64,000 bases of DNA from Lachnospiraceae bacterium (GTDB taxonomy: Bacteria; Bacillota; Clostridia; Lachnospirales; Lachnospiraceae), in contig CAJTCL010000010.1 of assembly GCA_910575005.1 (NCBI GenBank), positions 62,001-126,000 of the forward strand, given 5' to 3'. Below the pieces are notes generated by a model. The model saw nothing but the letters and a program-made list of their open reading frames with translations. It had not been told where the DNA came from and made no database searches. Within the stretch, counting starts at the first letter, position 1, and each line of letters begins with the position of its first letter. A program made the translations under genes and the position numbers. Positions 35,166 to 43,233 of the stretch are shown piece after piece.

Positions 35166-36356
35166 ATGGAAACTACATTTTTGGTAACAAAACTGATTCG
35201 AGATCAAAGAACTTATATAGCTACAGCGCTCTATCAAGAACGGAAATTGTTAGAAATTTCTCTGGATTCTCAGCAGGAAGAAAGTATTTTAGGAAACATT
35301 TATGTGGGCAGAGTAAAAGATATTGTGAAAAACTTAAACGCAGCTTTTATTGAGATTGCTCCTGGTGTTCCTTGTTATTATGGGTTGGAGAATTTAAAGA
35401 ATCCTTTGTATGTGAAAAAAATTAATAGTCCTAGAATGGTGCAAGGGGATGAAGTGGTAGTTCAGGTGGTTCGTGAGAAGAGTAAGGGAAAGCCGCCTAG
35501 GGTCAGTACCAACCTTACATTTACTGGAAAATATCTAGTATTGACCAGTGAAAATACAACGGTTGGGTTTTCAAAAAAACTTGATTTTGAGACTAAAAAT
35601 AGATTGAAGAGTACCTTGAATTTTGAAAAGATGCGAGAATTTGGAGTAATTGTGCGCACAAATGCAGCTTTCGCATCTTTAGATGAGATTTTAGCTGAAT
35701 ATCATGTTCTCAAACAAGAATATCTTCAGATTAAGAAAATCTTTTCCCATCGTACCGTTTTTAGCTGTCTTAGGAAACGAATGCCAGAATATCTTTGCAG
35801 CCTGCAAAATCTCAATCAGGGACAGCTTGATACGATTATCACTGATGATTTAGTAATTTATGAGCAACTTCGAGATTATTTACAGGAATTTCAACCCGAA
35901 AACAGTCAAAAACTTAGATTACATGAAGATAAGTTAATCAGCCTTAATAAGCTTTACAGCCTGGATATCCGTCTGCAGGAAGCCTTGCAGGAACGGGTAT
36001 GGTTAAAATCTGGGGGGTATCTAGTAATTCAGCCTACAGAAGCGCTCACGGTTATTGATGTAAACTCAGGAAAAAGTATTGCCAAAAAACAAGCGCAGGA
36101 ACATTATCTTAAGATTAATCTGGAAGCTGCCGAGGAGATTGCGCATCAGCTTCGACTTAGAAATCTTTCTGGTATTATTATCATAGATTTTATTGATATG
36201 AAATCAGACGAAGATAACGATACATTGATGAAAAGTTTGCGCGCCTACGTCCGTAAAGATTGTGTGCGTGTTCAGGTAGTGGATATGACAAAACTTCATC
36301 TAGTGGAGATAACCCGAAAAAAAATAAAGAAATCTTTGAAAGAACAGTTGACATAA
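35166..36356 (+). CDS. rng: Ribonuclease E/G family protein (short form)
   Basis: Endoribonuclease of the RNase E/G family, 396 residues. Residues 30-110 hold an S1-like RNA-binding domain (GNIYVGRVKDIVKNLNAAFI). The catalytic DNase I-like domain has metal-binding aspartates in LTVIDVNSGKSIAK and IIIIDFIDMKSDED. The protein stops right after MTKLHLVEITRKKIKKSLKE, where E. coli RNase E/G continue into the C-x2-C zinc link that holds dimers. It therefore lacks that link and the scaffold. It sits in the RNA/ribosome block just before rplU. Confidence 0.9.
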   Translation: METTFLVTKLIRDQRTYIATALYQERKLLEISLDSQQEESILGNIYVGRVKDIVKNLNAAFIEIAPGVPCYYGLENLKNPLYVKKINSPRMVQGDEVVVQVVREKSKGKPPRVSTNLTFTGKYLVLTSENTTVGFSKKLDFETKNRLKSTLNFEKMREFGVIVRTNAAFASLDEILAEYHVLKQEYLQIKKIFSHRTVFSCLRKRMPEYLCSLQNLNQGQLDTIITDDLVIYEQLRDYLQEFQPENSQKLRLHEDKLISLNKLYSLDIRLQEALQERVWLKSGGYLVIQPTEALTVIDVNSGKSIAKKQAQEHYLKINLEAAEEIAHQLRLRNLSGIIIIDFIDMKSDEDNDTLMKSLRAYVRKDCVRVQVVDMTKLHLVEITRKKIKKSLKEQLT

Positions 36357-36379
36357 TTGGTATTTTGTGCTAATCTATA

Positions 36380-36445
36380 TGAGTATGCCGCACAGTGAGG
36401 TTAAAGTCTGCATAAGCAGCACCGTAACTGGCGAGTAATGATAAT
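36380..36445 (+). ncRNA. Ribosomal protein L21 leader RNA
   Basis: The stretch before rplU contains the paired elements CAGT/ACTG closing a branched structure and the hairpin CTGCATAAGCAG. Its layout, GCCGCACAGTGAGG..GCACCGTAACTGGC, fits the L21 leader that Firmicutes use for autoregulation of the rplU operon. The match is by eye to the known leader type. Confidence 0.6.
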
Positions 36446-36457
36446 AGGAGGTGCCAT

Positions 36458-36763
36458 ATGTACGCAATTATAGCAACAGGTGGTAAGCAGTACAAAGTAT
36501 CTGAAGGCGATATCATTACCATTGAAAAGCTTGGTGTGGAAGCTGGTGAAAAAGTTACTTTTGATGACGTGTTAGCAGTAAGTGACGGTTCCTTAAAGGT
36601 TGGAGCCGACGCAGCAAATGCAACAGTAGAAGCTTCTGTAGTGGAAAACGGCAGAGGAAAAAAAGTAATCGTTTACAAGTATAAGAGAAAAACTGGCTAT
36701 CACAAAAAGAACGGTCACAGACAGTCCTTTACCAAGGTTAAGATTGAAAAGATTAATGGCTAA
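36458..36763 (+). CDS. rplU: 50S ribosomal protein L21
   Basis: 101 residues: [20 protein letters not shown] at the start and [19 protein letters not shown] near the end are diagnostic. It follows AGGAGGTG and the leader RNA. rplU-prp-rpmA is a fixed order in Firmicutes. Confidence 0.98.
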   Translation: MYAIIATGGKQYKVSEGDIITIEKLGVEAGEKVTFDDVLAVSDGSLKVGADAANATVEASVVENGRGKKVIVYKYKRKTGYHKKNGHRQSFTKVKIEKING

Positions 36764-36779
36764 TCGATAAGGAATTGTT

Positions 36780-37109
36780 ATGGTGACAATAACGATTTAT
36801 GAAAACCAGAACAAGGAATATACAGCGTTTCGTTGTATGGGACATGCTGAATATGCTGTTTTAGGAGAAGATATTGTATGCGCCGCTGTCTCTGTGTTGG
36901 TAATCAATACCATCAATTCCGTGGAACATCTTGTTTCAGATAAGTTTGAATTGGCAACAGATCAAGAGAGTGGTTTGATTGATTTTTCTTTGCAGGAAGG
37001 CTATTCTAAAGAATCGCTTTTATTAATCCGTTCTCTGGTTTTAGGCTTACAGGGAATACAAAAAAATTACGGAACTGAATATATAATGCTTAAATTCGAG
37101 GAGGTGTAA
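36780..37109 (+). CDS. prp: Ribosomal-processing cysteine protease Prp
   Basis: 109-residue protease that trims the N-terminal extension of L27. The catalytic pair is visible: His in MGHAEYAVLGEDIVCA near 22 and Cys near 34. The location between L21 and L27 and the cleavable extension on L27 support the role. The stop lies 3 bases before the rpmA start, so the two are cotranscribed. Confidence 0.95.
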   Translation: MVTITIYENQNKEYTAFRCMGHAEYAVLGEDIVCAAVSVLVINTINSVEHLVSDKFELATDQESGLIDFSLQEGYSKESLLLIRSLVLGLQGIQKNYGTEYIMLKFEEV

Positions 37110-37112
37110 AGC

Positions 37113-37403
37113 ATGTTGAATATGAACCTTCAATTTTTTGCACATAAAAAGGGAGTTGGTTCTACCAAGAATGGTAGAGATTCTGAATCCAAGAGATTGG
37201 GTGCGAAGAGAGCTGATGGACAGTTTGTAAAAGCTGGAAATATTTTATACAGACAGCGTGGAACTAAGATTCATCCCGGTGTAAATGTAGGAAAAGGCGG
37301 AGATGATACCTTATTTGCCAAAGTTGACGGTGTACTGAGGTTTGAGAGAAAAGGAAGAGACAAGAAGCAGGCTTCTGTATATCCCGTAGCAAGCAACGAA
37401 TAA
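37113..37403 (+). CDS. rpmA: 50S ribosomal protein L27 with Prp-cleaved extension
   Basis: 96 residues. MLNMNLQFF precedes [20 protein letters not shown]; in Staphylococcus Prp cuts after the matching FF, so mature L27 would begin with Ala-His-Lys-Lys. The rest is normal L27 ([20 protein letters not shown]). Confidence 0.97.
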   Translation: MLNMNLQFFAHKKGVGSTKNGRDSESKRLGAKRADGQFVKAGNILYRQRGTKIHPGVNVGKGGDDTLFAKVDGVLRFERKGRDKKQASVYPVASNE

Positions 37404-37423
37404 GACAAGATTTTATACGACTG

Positions 37424-37451
37424 ATAGACTCGGCTGAATAGTCGGGTCTAT
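37424..37451 (+). terminator. Possible attenuator/terminator between rpmA and obgE
   Basis: ATAGACTCG (37424-37432) pairs with CGGGTCTAT (37443-37451) with one G-T pair. The following bases TCTATATTAT are only modestly T-rich, so it may be partial or not a terminator. Confidence 0.4.
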
Positions 37452-37543
37452 TCTATATTATCAAGATAGAACAAGCCTGGTGGCGTCTTATTTAAGAACA
37501 TTGTCGGTGTTTTTGCTGCGGGCAGGCATAGGAAGGAGTTTAA

Positions 37544-38830
37544 ATGTTTGCAGATAACGCAAAAATTATTTTAAAATCAGGAAAAGGCGGAGATGGTCAT
37601 GTATCTTTCCGACGTGAAAAATATGTACCAAACGGAGGGCCTGACGGTGGTGATGGCGGCCGTGGAGGAGATTTGATTTTTCAAATAGATCCTGGTTTAA
37701 ACACCCTAACGGCTTTCCGTCATAAGCGTAAATATGCGGCTGGTAATGGAGAAGAGGGCGGTAAGCGAAATTGTCATGGGAAAAAGGGAGAAGACCTTAT
37801 TGTTAAGGTTCCCGCGGGGACAATTATAAGAGATGCTGAATCTGGTAAAGTGATTGCAGATCTGTCTGGGGAAAATACTAGACAAGTGATTTTGCAAGGC
37901 GGAAGAGGCGGGCTTGGCAATCAACATTTTGCAACTTCTACCATGCAGGCTCCTAAGTATGCGCAGCCGGGACAACCAGGAATGGAACTTGAAGTGGAGC
38001 TTGAACTTAAGGTAATTGCAGATGTTGGGTTGGTTGGGTTTCCAAATGTTGGAAAATCAACATTGCTTTCCCGTGTCACAAATGCACGTCCTAAGATAGC
38101 CAATTATCATTTTACGACCTTAAGTCCCAATCTAGGAGTAGTAGATTTGGAGGGCGGCGCTGGATTTGTAATTGCAGATATTCCAGGGCTCATCGAGGGG
38201 GCTTCCGAAGGCGTCGGTTTAGGACATGATTTCTTAAGGCATATTGAACGTACCAAAGTAATGATTCATATGGTTGATGCTGCTTCTGTGGAAGGACGTG
38301 ACCCGATTGCAGATATCTATGCGATTAACAAGGAATTGGAGACCTTTAACCCGGAATTGTTGAACAAGCCTCAAGTAATTGCTGCCAATAAGATTGATGC
38401 AATTTATGATGAAGCACAAAGTGCTTTGCCTGACTTAAAACAGGAATTTGAACCAAAAGGGATTCAAGTTTATCCAATTTCTGCGGTCAGTGGGCAAGGT
38501 CTGAAAGAATTATTGTACCATGTCAATCAATTATTGTCACAAGTGAAAGATGATCCGATTGTCTATGAGCAGGAATTTTTTCCAGAATTGGCAATGTTTC
38601 GGGAAGAAGCCTACACAGTGGAATATGATGAAAAAGATCAGGTTTATCTTGTGGAAGGTCCCAAAATTGAAAAAATGCTAGGTTATACCAACATTGACTC
38701 TGAAAAAGGATTTCTCTTTTTCCAAAAATTTCTGCGAGAACAGGGAATCTTGGAAGATTTGGAGAAAAAGGGCATCGTTGAGGGAGATACCGTTCGCATG
38801 TACGGATTGGAATTTGATTATTATAAATAA
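37544..38830 (+). CDS. obgE: GTPase ObgE
   Basis: Essential ribosome-assembly and stress GTPase of 428 residues. Order: glycine-rich Obg domain (~1-158, GGDGGRGGD), GTPase domain (~159-335) with G1 GFPNVGKSTL, G3 DIPGLIEGAS, NKID, and a C-terminal OCT domain (~350-428, GPKIEKMLGYTNIDSEKGFL). The OCT domain is the Gram-positive type. ATG 37544 follows AAGGAG. Confidence 0.96.
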   Translation: MFADNAKIILKSGKGGDGHVSFRREKYVPNGGPDGGDGGRGGDLIFQIDPGLNTLTAFRHKRKYAAGNGEEGGKRNCHGKKGEDLIVKVPAGTIIRDAESGKVIADLSGENTRQVILQGGRGGLGNQHFATSTMQAPKYAQPGQPGMELEVELELKVIADVGLVGFPNVGKSTLLSRVTNARPKIANYHFTTLSPNLGVVDLEGGAGFVIADIPGLIEGASEGVGLGHDFLRHIERTKVMIHMVDAASVEGRDPIADIYAINKELETFNPELLNKPQVIAANKIDAIYDEAQSALPDLKQEFEPKGIQVYPISAVSGQGLKELLYHVNQLLSQVKDDPIVYEQEFFPELAMFREEAYTVEYDEKDQVYLVEGPKIEKMLGYTNIDSEKGFLFFQKFLREQGILEDLEKKGIVEGDTVRMYGLEFDYYK

Positions 38831-38892
38831 TTATTTAGAACCCAACGCCACAGACATGTGTGAGCCAAGGGTACAAATAAGAAAGGAAAATT

Positions 38893-39192
38893 ATGGCTAT
38901 GACAAGTAAACAGCGGGCTTATTTAAAAAGCCTTGCCAGCAAAATATCTCCCATTCTTCAGGTAGGGAAGGCAAGCCTGACGCCCGAATTGATAACAGCA
39001 GTAGATGAGGCACTGGAAAAACGTGAATTGATTAAACTTTCCGTTTTAAAGAATTGTTTTGACGATCCGCGAGAATTGGCAGAGACAATTGCTGACCGTT
39101 CTCATGCACAGGTAGTTCACGTAATCGGAAAAAAAATTGTATTGTATCGTCCGGCAAAAAAAGCTCCTAAGATTGAACTTCCGCGACCATAA
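38893..39192 (+). CDS. yhbY: Ribosome assembly RNA-binding protein YhbY
   Basis: 99-residue CRM-domain protein that associates with pre-50S particles. Seen: LTSKQRAYLKSLA-like start MTSKQRAYLKSLASKISPIL, QVGKASLTPELI, KRELIKLSVLKN, and GKKIVLYRPAKK. It starts at ATG 38893 after AAAGGAAAA, in the usual position between obgE and nadD. Confidence 0.93.
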   Translation: MAMTSKQRAYLKSLASKISPILQVGKASLTPELITAVDEALEKRELIKLSVLKNCFDDPRELAETIADRSHAQVVHVIGKKIVLYRPAKKAPKIELPRP

Positions 39193-39204
39193 AGGGCATT
39201 CAAA

Positions 39205-39879
39205 ATGGAAACTGAAAAGAAAATTACGCAGACGACAGATAATAATCTTAAACGAATGGGGGTTTTTGGTGGTACTTTTGATCCTATTCACTATGGCCAT
39301 CTGATGATTGCGGAAAATGCCAGAGAACAATATTCATTAGATCAAGTGCTATTTATACCTACAGGACATTCACCCTTAAAGCACAAACAGCAGATTACAG
39401 ATTCCGTACATCGCTGTATGATGGTTTCTAAGGCAATTGCTGATCATATGCAATTTGCTCTGCACAGGATTGAAGTGCATTCACAGGAGATCAGTTACAC
39501 TTTCCGTACTATAGAGATGTTAAAGGAAAATTATAAAAATACAGAATTATTTTTTATCTTGGGGGCTGATTCTTTATTTGATTTTGAGTCCTGGAGAAAT
39601 CCAGAATTAATTGTCAAAAATTGTAGTATTTTGGCTGCATACCGCGAACATAAGCGTCAGGAGGAATTTTTTTTGCATCTCTCATATTTAAATGAGAAGT
39701 ATCCAGGGAAATTCTATCCATTAGATACGCCCAGCCTAGATGTTTCATCCCATGAGATCCGCAACAGAGTACAAGATCAAAAGACCATACGTTATTTGGT
39801 TCCCAAAGTGGTGGAAGATTATATTTGGGAGCACAAATTATATAAGTCAGATACCACACAATACAGTGGAAGACCATAA
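39205..39879 (+). CDS. nadD: Nicotinate-nucleotide adenylyltransferase
   Basis: Joins nicotinate mononucleotide and ATP in NAD synthesis. MGVFGGTFDPIHYGHLMIAE carries the nucleotidyltransferase HxGH motif, and SSHEIRNRV near 193 is the second ATP-binding motif. The N-terminus has ~17 extra residues (METEKKITQTTD..) before the first strand; an internal ATG at 39256 is possible, but the upstream ATG keeps a weak AAAGGGC site. Length 224. Confidence 0.93.
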   Translation: METEKKITQTTDNNLKRMGVFGGTFDPIHYGHLMIAENAREQYSLDQVLFIPTGHSPLKHKQQITDSVHRCMMVSKAIADHMQFALHRIEVHSQEISYTFRTIEMLKENYKNTELFFILGADSLFDFESWRNPELIVKNCSILAAYREHKRQEEFFLHLSYLNEKYPGKFYPLDTPSLDVSSHEIRNRVQDQKTIRYLVPKVVEDYIWEHKLYKSDTTQYSGRP

Positions 39880-39992
39880 AGTTATTATGTGTGGCTGATT
39901 TGTTTTTCACAAGAAAATAAAAAATTAATAATATCATATAAATAGCTTATAGTAGAAATATTAAGAAACTTTTTAAGGATGTAGTGAGGCGA

Positions 39993-40574
39993 ATGAAACG
40001 ATTAGAAATCGAAAAAAAATTACAAAAGAAACTGGACAAGGCGCGTTATGTCCATACATTGGGGGTTATGTATACAGCAGCTTCTCTGGCAATGGCGCAT
40101 CAGGCAGATATGGAACAGGCAATGTATGCTGGCCTTCTCCATGATTGTGCAAAGTGTATTTCCAATGAGGATAAATTAAAGTTGTGTAAAAAACATAATA
40201 TCCCTGTCACACCGTCCGAAAAACATAGTCCTTTTCTTCTTCATGCAAAGCTTGGAGCATATTTTGCAAAAAAGAAATATGAGGTGGAAGATCCTGAAAT
40301 TTTACATGCTATTCAAGTCCATACCACCGGAGTGCCAGAAATGAATACTTTGGATAAAATTATCTTTATCGCTGATTATATTGAGCCAAATCGTGAAAAA
40401 GCTCCCAATCTTAAAAAGATACGAAAACTGGCATATAAAGATCTCGATCAAGCATTGCTGCAAATCCTATCAGATACACTGGAGTATTTAAAGGAAAAAG
40501 GTGGAAAGTTAGATCCCCTAACTATGCAGACATATGAATATTATCAAAATGAACTACGAAAATCAGAGAATTGA
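39993..40574 (+). CDS. yqeK: HD-domain protein YqeK (diadenosine tetraphosphatase)
   Basis: 193 residues. The HD motif is intact: ARYVHTLGV supplies the first histidine, GLLHDCAKC the HD pair, and HAIQVHTTG plus FIADYIEP the rest. In Bacillus YqeK hydrolyses symmetric Ap4A. ATG 39993 and the in-frame GTG 39984 are both possible starts; the difference is three residues. It follows nadD, as usual, and precedes rsfS. Confidence 0.9.
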   Translation: MKRLEIEKKLQKKLDKARYVHTLGVMYTAASLAMAHQADMEQAMYAGLLHDCAKCISNEDKLKLCKKHNIPVTPSEKHSPFLLHAKLGAYFAKKKYEVEDPEILHAIQVHTTGVPEMNTLDKIIFIADYIEPNREKAPNLKKIRKLAYKDLDQALLQILSDTLEYLKEKGGKLDPLTMQTYEYYQNELRKSEN

Positions 40575-40656
40575 TTTGCAAGGAAAAAGTCAGTGTGAAC
40601 TTACTAAAATCCTATTTCAAAAATTAGTCTAGAATTTACAGAAAGGAGAGTATCAT

Positions 40657-41013
40657 ATGAGTATTAATGTTTCACGTGAAATGGCAAAAACAGCTTGTGA
40701 CGCATTATCTGAAAAAAAGGCAGAGGAATTACGGGTAATTGATATCAGTGAAATTTCTCCAATTGCAGATTATTTTATCATAGCAACAGGAACTAACACC
40801 AATCAACTGCAGTCAATGGTAGACGCTGTGGACGAGAAGCTGACAGAAACGGGACATCGTGCAAAGCAGATTGAGGGAAACCGCAGTTCCAGTTGGATCC
40901 TTATGGATTATGGTGATATTATTGTACATCTGTTTTCCAAAGAGGATCGTCTCTTCTATAATTTAGAAAGAATTTGGACAGATGGCAAGAAGATACCAGT
41001 AGACGAATTGTAA
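40657..41013 (+). CDS. rsfS: Ribosomal silencing factor RsfS
   Basis: 118-residue factor that binds L14 and blocks subunit joining in starved cells. ISPIADYFIIATGTNTNQLQ, SSWILMDYGDIIVHLFSKED and LERIW are family marks. AAAGGAG precedes ATG 40657. The conserved block ends here with a terminator ~115 bases downstream. Confidence 0.95.
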   Translation: MSINVSREMAKTACDALSEKKAEELRVIDISEISPIADYFIIATGTNTNQLQSMVDAVDEKLTETGHRAKQIEGNRSSSWILMDYGDIIVHLFSKEDRLFYNLERIWTDGKKIPVDEL

Positions 41014-41127
41014 TAATTCCAGATGGAAAATCATATAATGTTGTAAAGATAGCTAAAAAATTTATATCTACCAATGAAGATCTTTCTGTTTGATCGTTTA
41101 TAGGTGAGAATAATTCATTTATAGGAT

Positions 41128-41165
41128 AGGGTGTCAAAAGGGTATTGTGCATCTTTTGACACCCT
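41128..41165. terminator. Terminator with GTGTCAAA palindrome after rsfS
   Basis: Perfect 13-bp stem AGGGTGTCAAAAG/CTTTTGACACCCT (41128-41140, 41153-41165) followed by AATTTTTAT. A second, weaker hairpin, ATAGGAA/TTCCTAT, lies at 41178-41203. It separates the plus-strand block from the minus-strand NADAR gene. Confidence 0.8.
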
Positions 41166-41269
41166 AATTTTTATCTTATAGGAAATTCTTTCGGAATTCC
41201 TATTTGTTATTTGATATAATATATTTTCATTCTTTATGTGATCACTAAGAAATTTTAATGAATAGTTAT

Positions 41270-41749
41270 CTATTTTAGTACGGCACGCACTCTCATTAAA
41301 GTAAAACCTAATAAGTTTTGGCCTTTCCACTCATTCAAATCAAATCGCCGTTCATCTTTCATTGAAAGTCCAATTCCCCATATTTTATCTTTAACTGCAC
41401 ATTCCGCTAATATATGGTCTTGTGTAGCCAAAAGTTTGTCTTTTAACTCAATATTTTGCTGAAATTTTTCAAGTAATCCCTGATAAACAATAAGCTGCCG
41501 TATACCATTCCATAATATATCTTGATAGTTTTTGACACACCTTCCTAAGGCTTTGATTTTTCCTACATTAATTGTATTTAGTATTTGCCCTGCAATCTCC
41601 ATGTCATCAAAAAGTAATGCCTTTTGGTACATCATATACTGTTCCATAGAAGAATATTGAATGCTATTCACAAAAAAATCCGAGAGATACCAATTACTCA
41701 AATATCCATTTATTTCATCAGGATTATGAAAGCATATAATTTTTTCCAC
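41270..41749 (-). CDS. NADAR family protein (YbiA-like)
   Basis: 159 residues of the NADAR fold, whose members hydrolyse N-glycosidic bonds, either of riboflavin precursors or of ADP-ribosylated DNA. Seen: GYLSNWYLSDF, SSMEQYMMYQKALLFDD with the family glutamate, LGRCVKNYQDILWNGIR, LLATQDHILAECAVKDKIWGIG, and the C-terminal GQNLLGFTLMRVR. It starts with GTG 41749 after GGAGG. No DarT-like toxin is adjacent, so a defence role is not supported here. The end of the gene abuts GAATAGTTATC, similar to the ends of the repeat family. Confidence 0.88.
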   Translation of the reverse strand: MEKIICFHNPDEINGYLSNWYLSDFFVNSIQYSSMEQYMMYQKALLFDDMEIAGQILNTINVGKIKALGRCVKNYQDILWNGIRQLIVYQGLLEKFQQNIELKDKLLATQDHILAECAVKDKIWGIGLSMKDERRFDLNEWKGQNLLGFTLMRVRAVLK

Positions 41750-41868
41750 AATAATTCTGCCTCCAGTCTTGATCTTTATTATACATTACTACTTATTTAT
41801 ACGATCCTTTTCACCAACCCATAATTCCACAAATTGAATTTTTAATTTCAATTTTAAAGTAACAAAAC

Positions 41869-42486
41869 TTATTCAAAGAAGCGAATCACACCAAAAACTT
41901 TGCCTAATATGGTACAGTTATCTACAATAATTGGTTCCATTGTATCGTTTTCGGGCTGCAAGCGGTATTGTCCATCTTCTTTATAGAATGTCTTAACAGT
42001 GGCAGAGTCTTCCACCAATGCTACAACCATATCGCCATTTGATGCAGTAGGTTGAGAGCGCACGAGTATATGGTCGCCATCAAAAATACCTGCATTTATC
42101 ATACTTTCCCCTTTTACTTTTAACATGAATGATTCTTCATTCGGCATATACTCAGTAGGAATTGGAAAATAGGTCTCAACATTTTCTACAGCCAACAGCG
42201 GTTCCCCAGCGGCTACACGGCCTAATAAGGGGACATTTACAACTTCACGACGGCTCAGATTAAACGTATCATCAATAATCTCAATTGCTCTTGGCTTAGT
42301 CGGATCCCTGCGTATGTAACCATTCTTCTCTAAGGTTTCCAAATGAGAATGAACAGAAGACGTTGATTTCAGATGAACCGCCTCACAGATATCTCTGACT
42401 GCTGGCGGATAACCTCGATTTAAAATCTCACTCTTAATATATTCCAAAATTTCTTTCTGCTTATCACTGATCTTTCCATATGCCAT
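41869..42486 (-). CDS. lexA: SOS repressor LexA
   Basis: 205 residues. The N-terminal winged helix (KQKEILEYIKSEILNRGYPP .. STSSVHSHLETLEKNGYI) is followed by the peptidase domain with self-cleavage site Ala-Gly in RVAAGEPLLAVE. The catalytic serine is in KGESMINAGI and the lysine in SATVKTF. AGGAGGT lies before ATG 42486. It is divergent from a YneA-like gene. Confidence 0.96.
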   Translation of the reverse strand: MAYGKISDKQKEILEYIKSEILNRGYPPAVRDICEAVHLKSTSSVHSHLETLEKNGYIRRDPTKPRAIEIIDDTFNLSRREVVNVPLLGRVAAGEPLLAVENVETYFPIPTEYMPNEESFMLKVKGESMINAGIFDGDHILVRSQPTASNGDMVVALVEDSATVKTFYKEDGQYRLQPENDTMEPIIVDNCTILGKVFGVIRFFE

Positions 42487-42564
42487 AAAATTTACCTCCT
42501 AAATATTCTGTTATTTAAAAAAGTGTATGATAAATAAAAATTCATAAATAGCATTATTTTGTTT

Positions 42565-42604
42565 ATCATAACACATATTTCACCAAAATGCAAACACATA
42601 TTCC
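42565..42604 (-). promoter_or_regulatory. lexA promoter with candidate SOS box
   Basis: Minus-strand TTGCAT (42593-42588), 17-bp spacer, TATGAT (42570-42565). CAAACACATATTCC (42591-42604) overlaps the -35 and matches the Gram-positive SOS consensus CGAACRNRYGTTYG at 10 of 13 informative positions. The match is weak. Confidence 0.5.
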
Positions 42605-42616
42605 GAAAATTTGTTC

Positions 42617-42645
42617 TTGACAAACAAAATTATCTGCATTATAAT
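42617..42645 (+). promoter_or_regulatory. Consensus promoter of the YneA-like gene
   Basis: TTGACA (42617-42622), 17-bp spacer, TATAAT (42640-42645): a perfect consensus promoter, held down by SOS boxes directly after it. Another weak SOS-like site, CGAAAATTTGTTCT, overlaps the -35 at 42604-42617. Confidence 0.85.
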
Positions 42646-42650
42646 TCGGT

Positions 42651-42677
42651 TAAACAAGTGTTCGGAAAGAATGTTCG
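42651..42677 (+). promoter_or_regulatory. Two overlapping SOS boxes (LexA operators)
   Basis: TAAACAAGTGTTCG (42651-42664) and GGAAAGAATGTTCG (42664-42677) each match CGAACRNRYGTTYG at 11 of 13 informative positions. They share one base and lie 6-32 bases after the -10 box, where LexA would block transcription. Confidence 0.75.
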
Positions 42678-42696
42678 ATTTTTGGAGGGATTAGTT

Positions 42697-43044
42697 ATGA
42701 AGTATCTTGATAAATTCTATTATTTGAATAATTTAAAAATATATATAGGTGTTTTAGCTGTTACATTATTTTTGATTTTAGTTTGTGTCCTCGCAGGAAG
42801 CAGTATTTTCTTTGTCGGCAGATCAGAAGCTGCAGATGATAGCAATTCTTATAAGTATTATACCAGTTTGGAAGTTGAATATGGTGATACACTTTGGGGA
42901 ATTGCCTCAAGTTATAGAACAGAAGAGTACTATAATTTACAAGATTATATAGAAGAGATTAAAGCACTGAATGGGCTTCAAAGTGACATGATTCAATCAG
43001 GACAGTTCTTGATTATTCCGTATTATTCCAAAGAGCTGCCGTAA
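42697..43044 (+). CDS. yneA: YneA-like SOS cell-division inhibitor (LysM protein)
   Basis: 115 residues: a short cytoplasmic start, one membrane helix (~16-41, YIGVLAVTLFLILVCVLAGS), then an extracellular LysM domain (EVEYGDTLWGIASSYRTEEY, then IKALNGLQSDMIQSGQFLII). This matches Bacillus YneA, which halts division during DNA damage and is likewise divergent from lexA. ATG 42697 follows GGAGGG; the earlier ATG at 42559 lies upstream of the promoter. The SOS boxes support the call. Confidence 0.85.
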   Translation: MKYLDKFYYLNNLKIYIGVLAVTLFLILVCVLAGSSIFFVGRSEAADDSNSYKYYTSLEVEYGDTLWGIASSYRTEEYYNLQDYIEEIKALNGLQSDMIQSGQFLIIPYYSKELP

Positions 43045-43233
43045 GTTTATTACAATTTTATTCACGCAAAATTAAGGCATAGAATCTTGTAGAGTGATTG
43101 TTTCTCTTGTATAGCCTCTGGTGGAACTATGACAAAGATAGATTTTTTCTTGTTTTTTTAGGTAAATCATCTTATAATAATCAAGAGATAAACTTAGTTT
43201 CATAACATCAAAAATATTTACTTAGGAGAAAGA

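Noticed and set aside
41270-41749. DarT/DarG-type defence system at the NADAR gene
   Set aside because: No ADP-ribosyltransferase toxin is adjacent; neighbours are rsfS and lexA.
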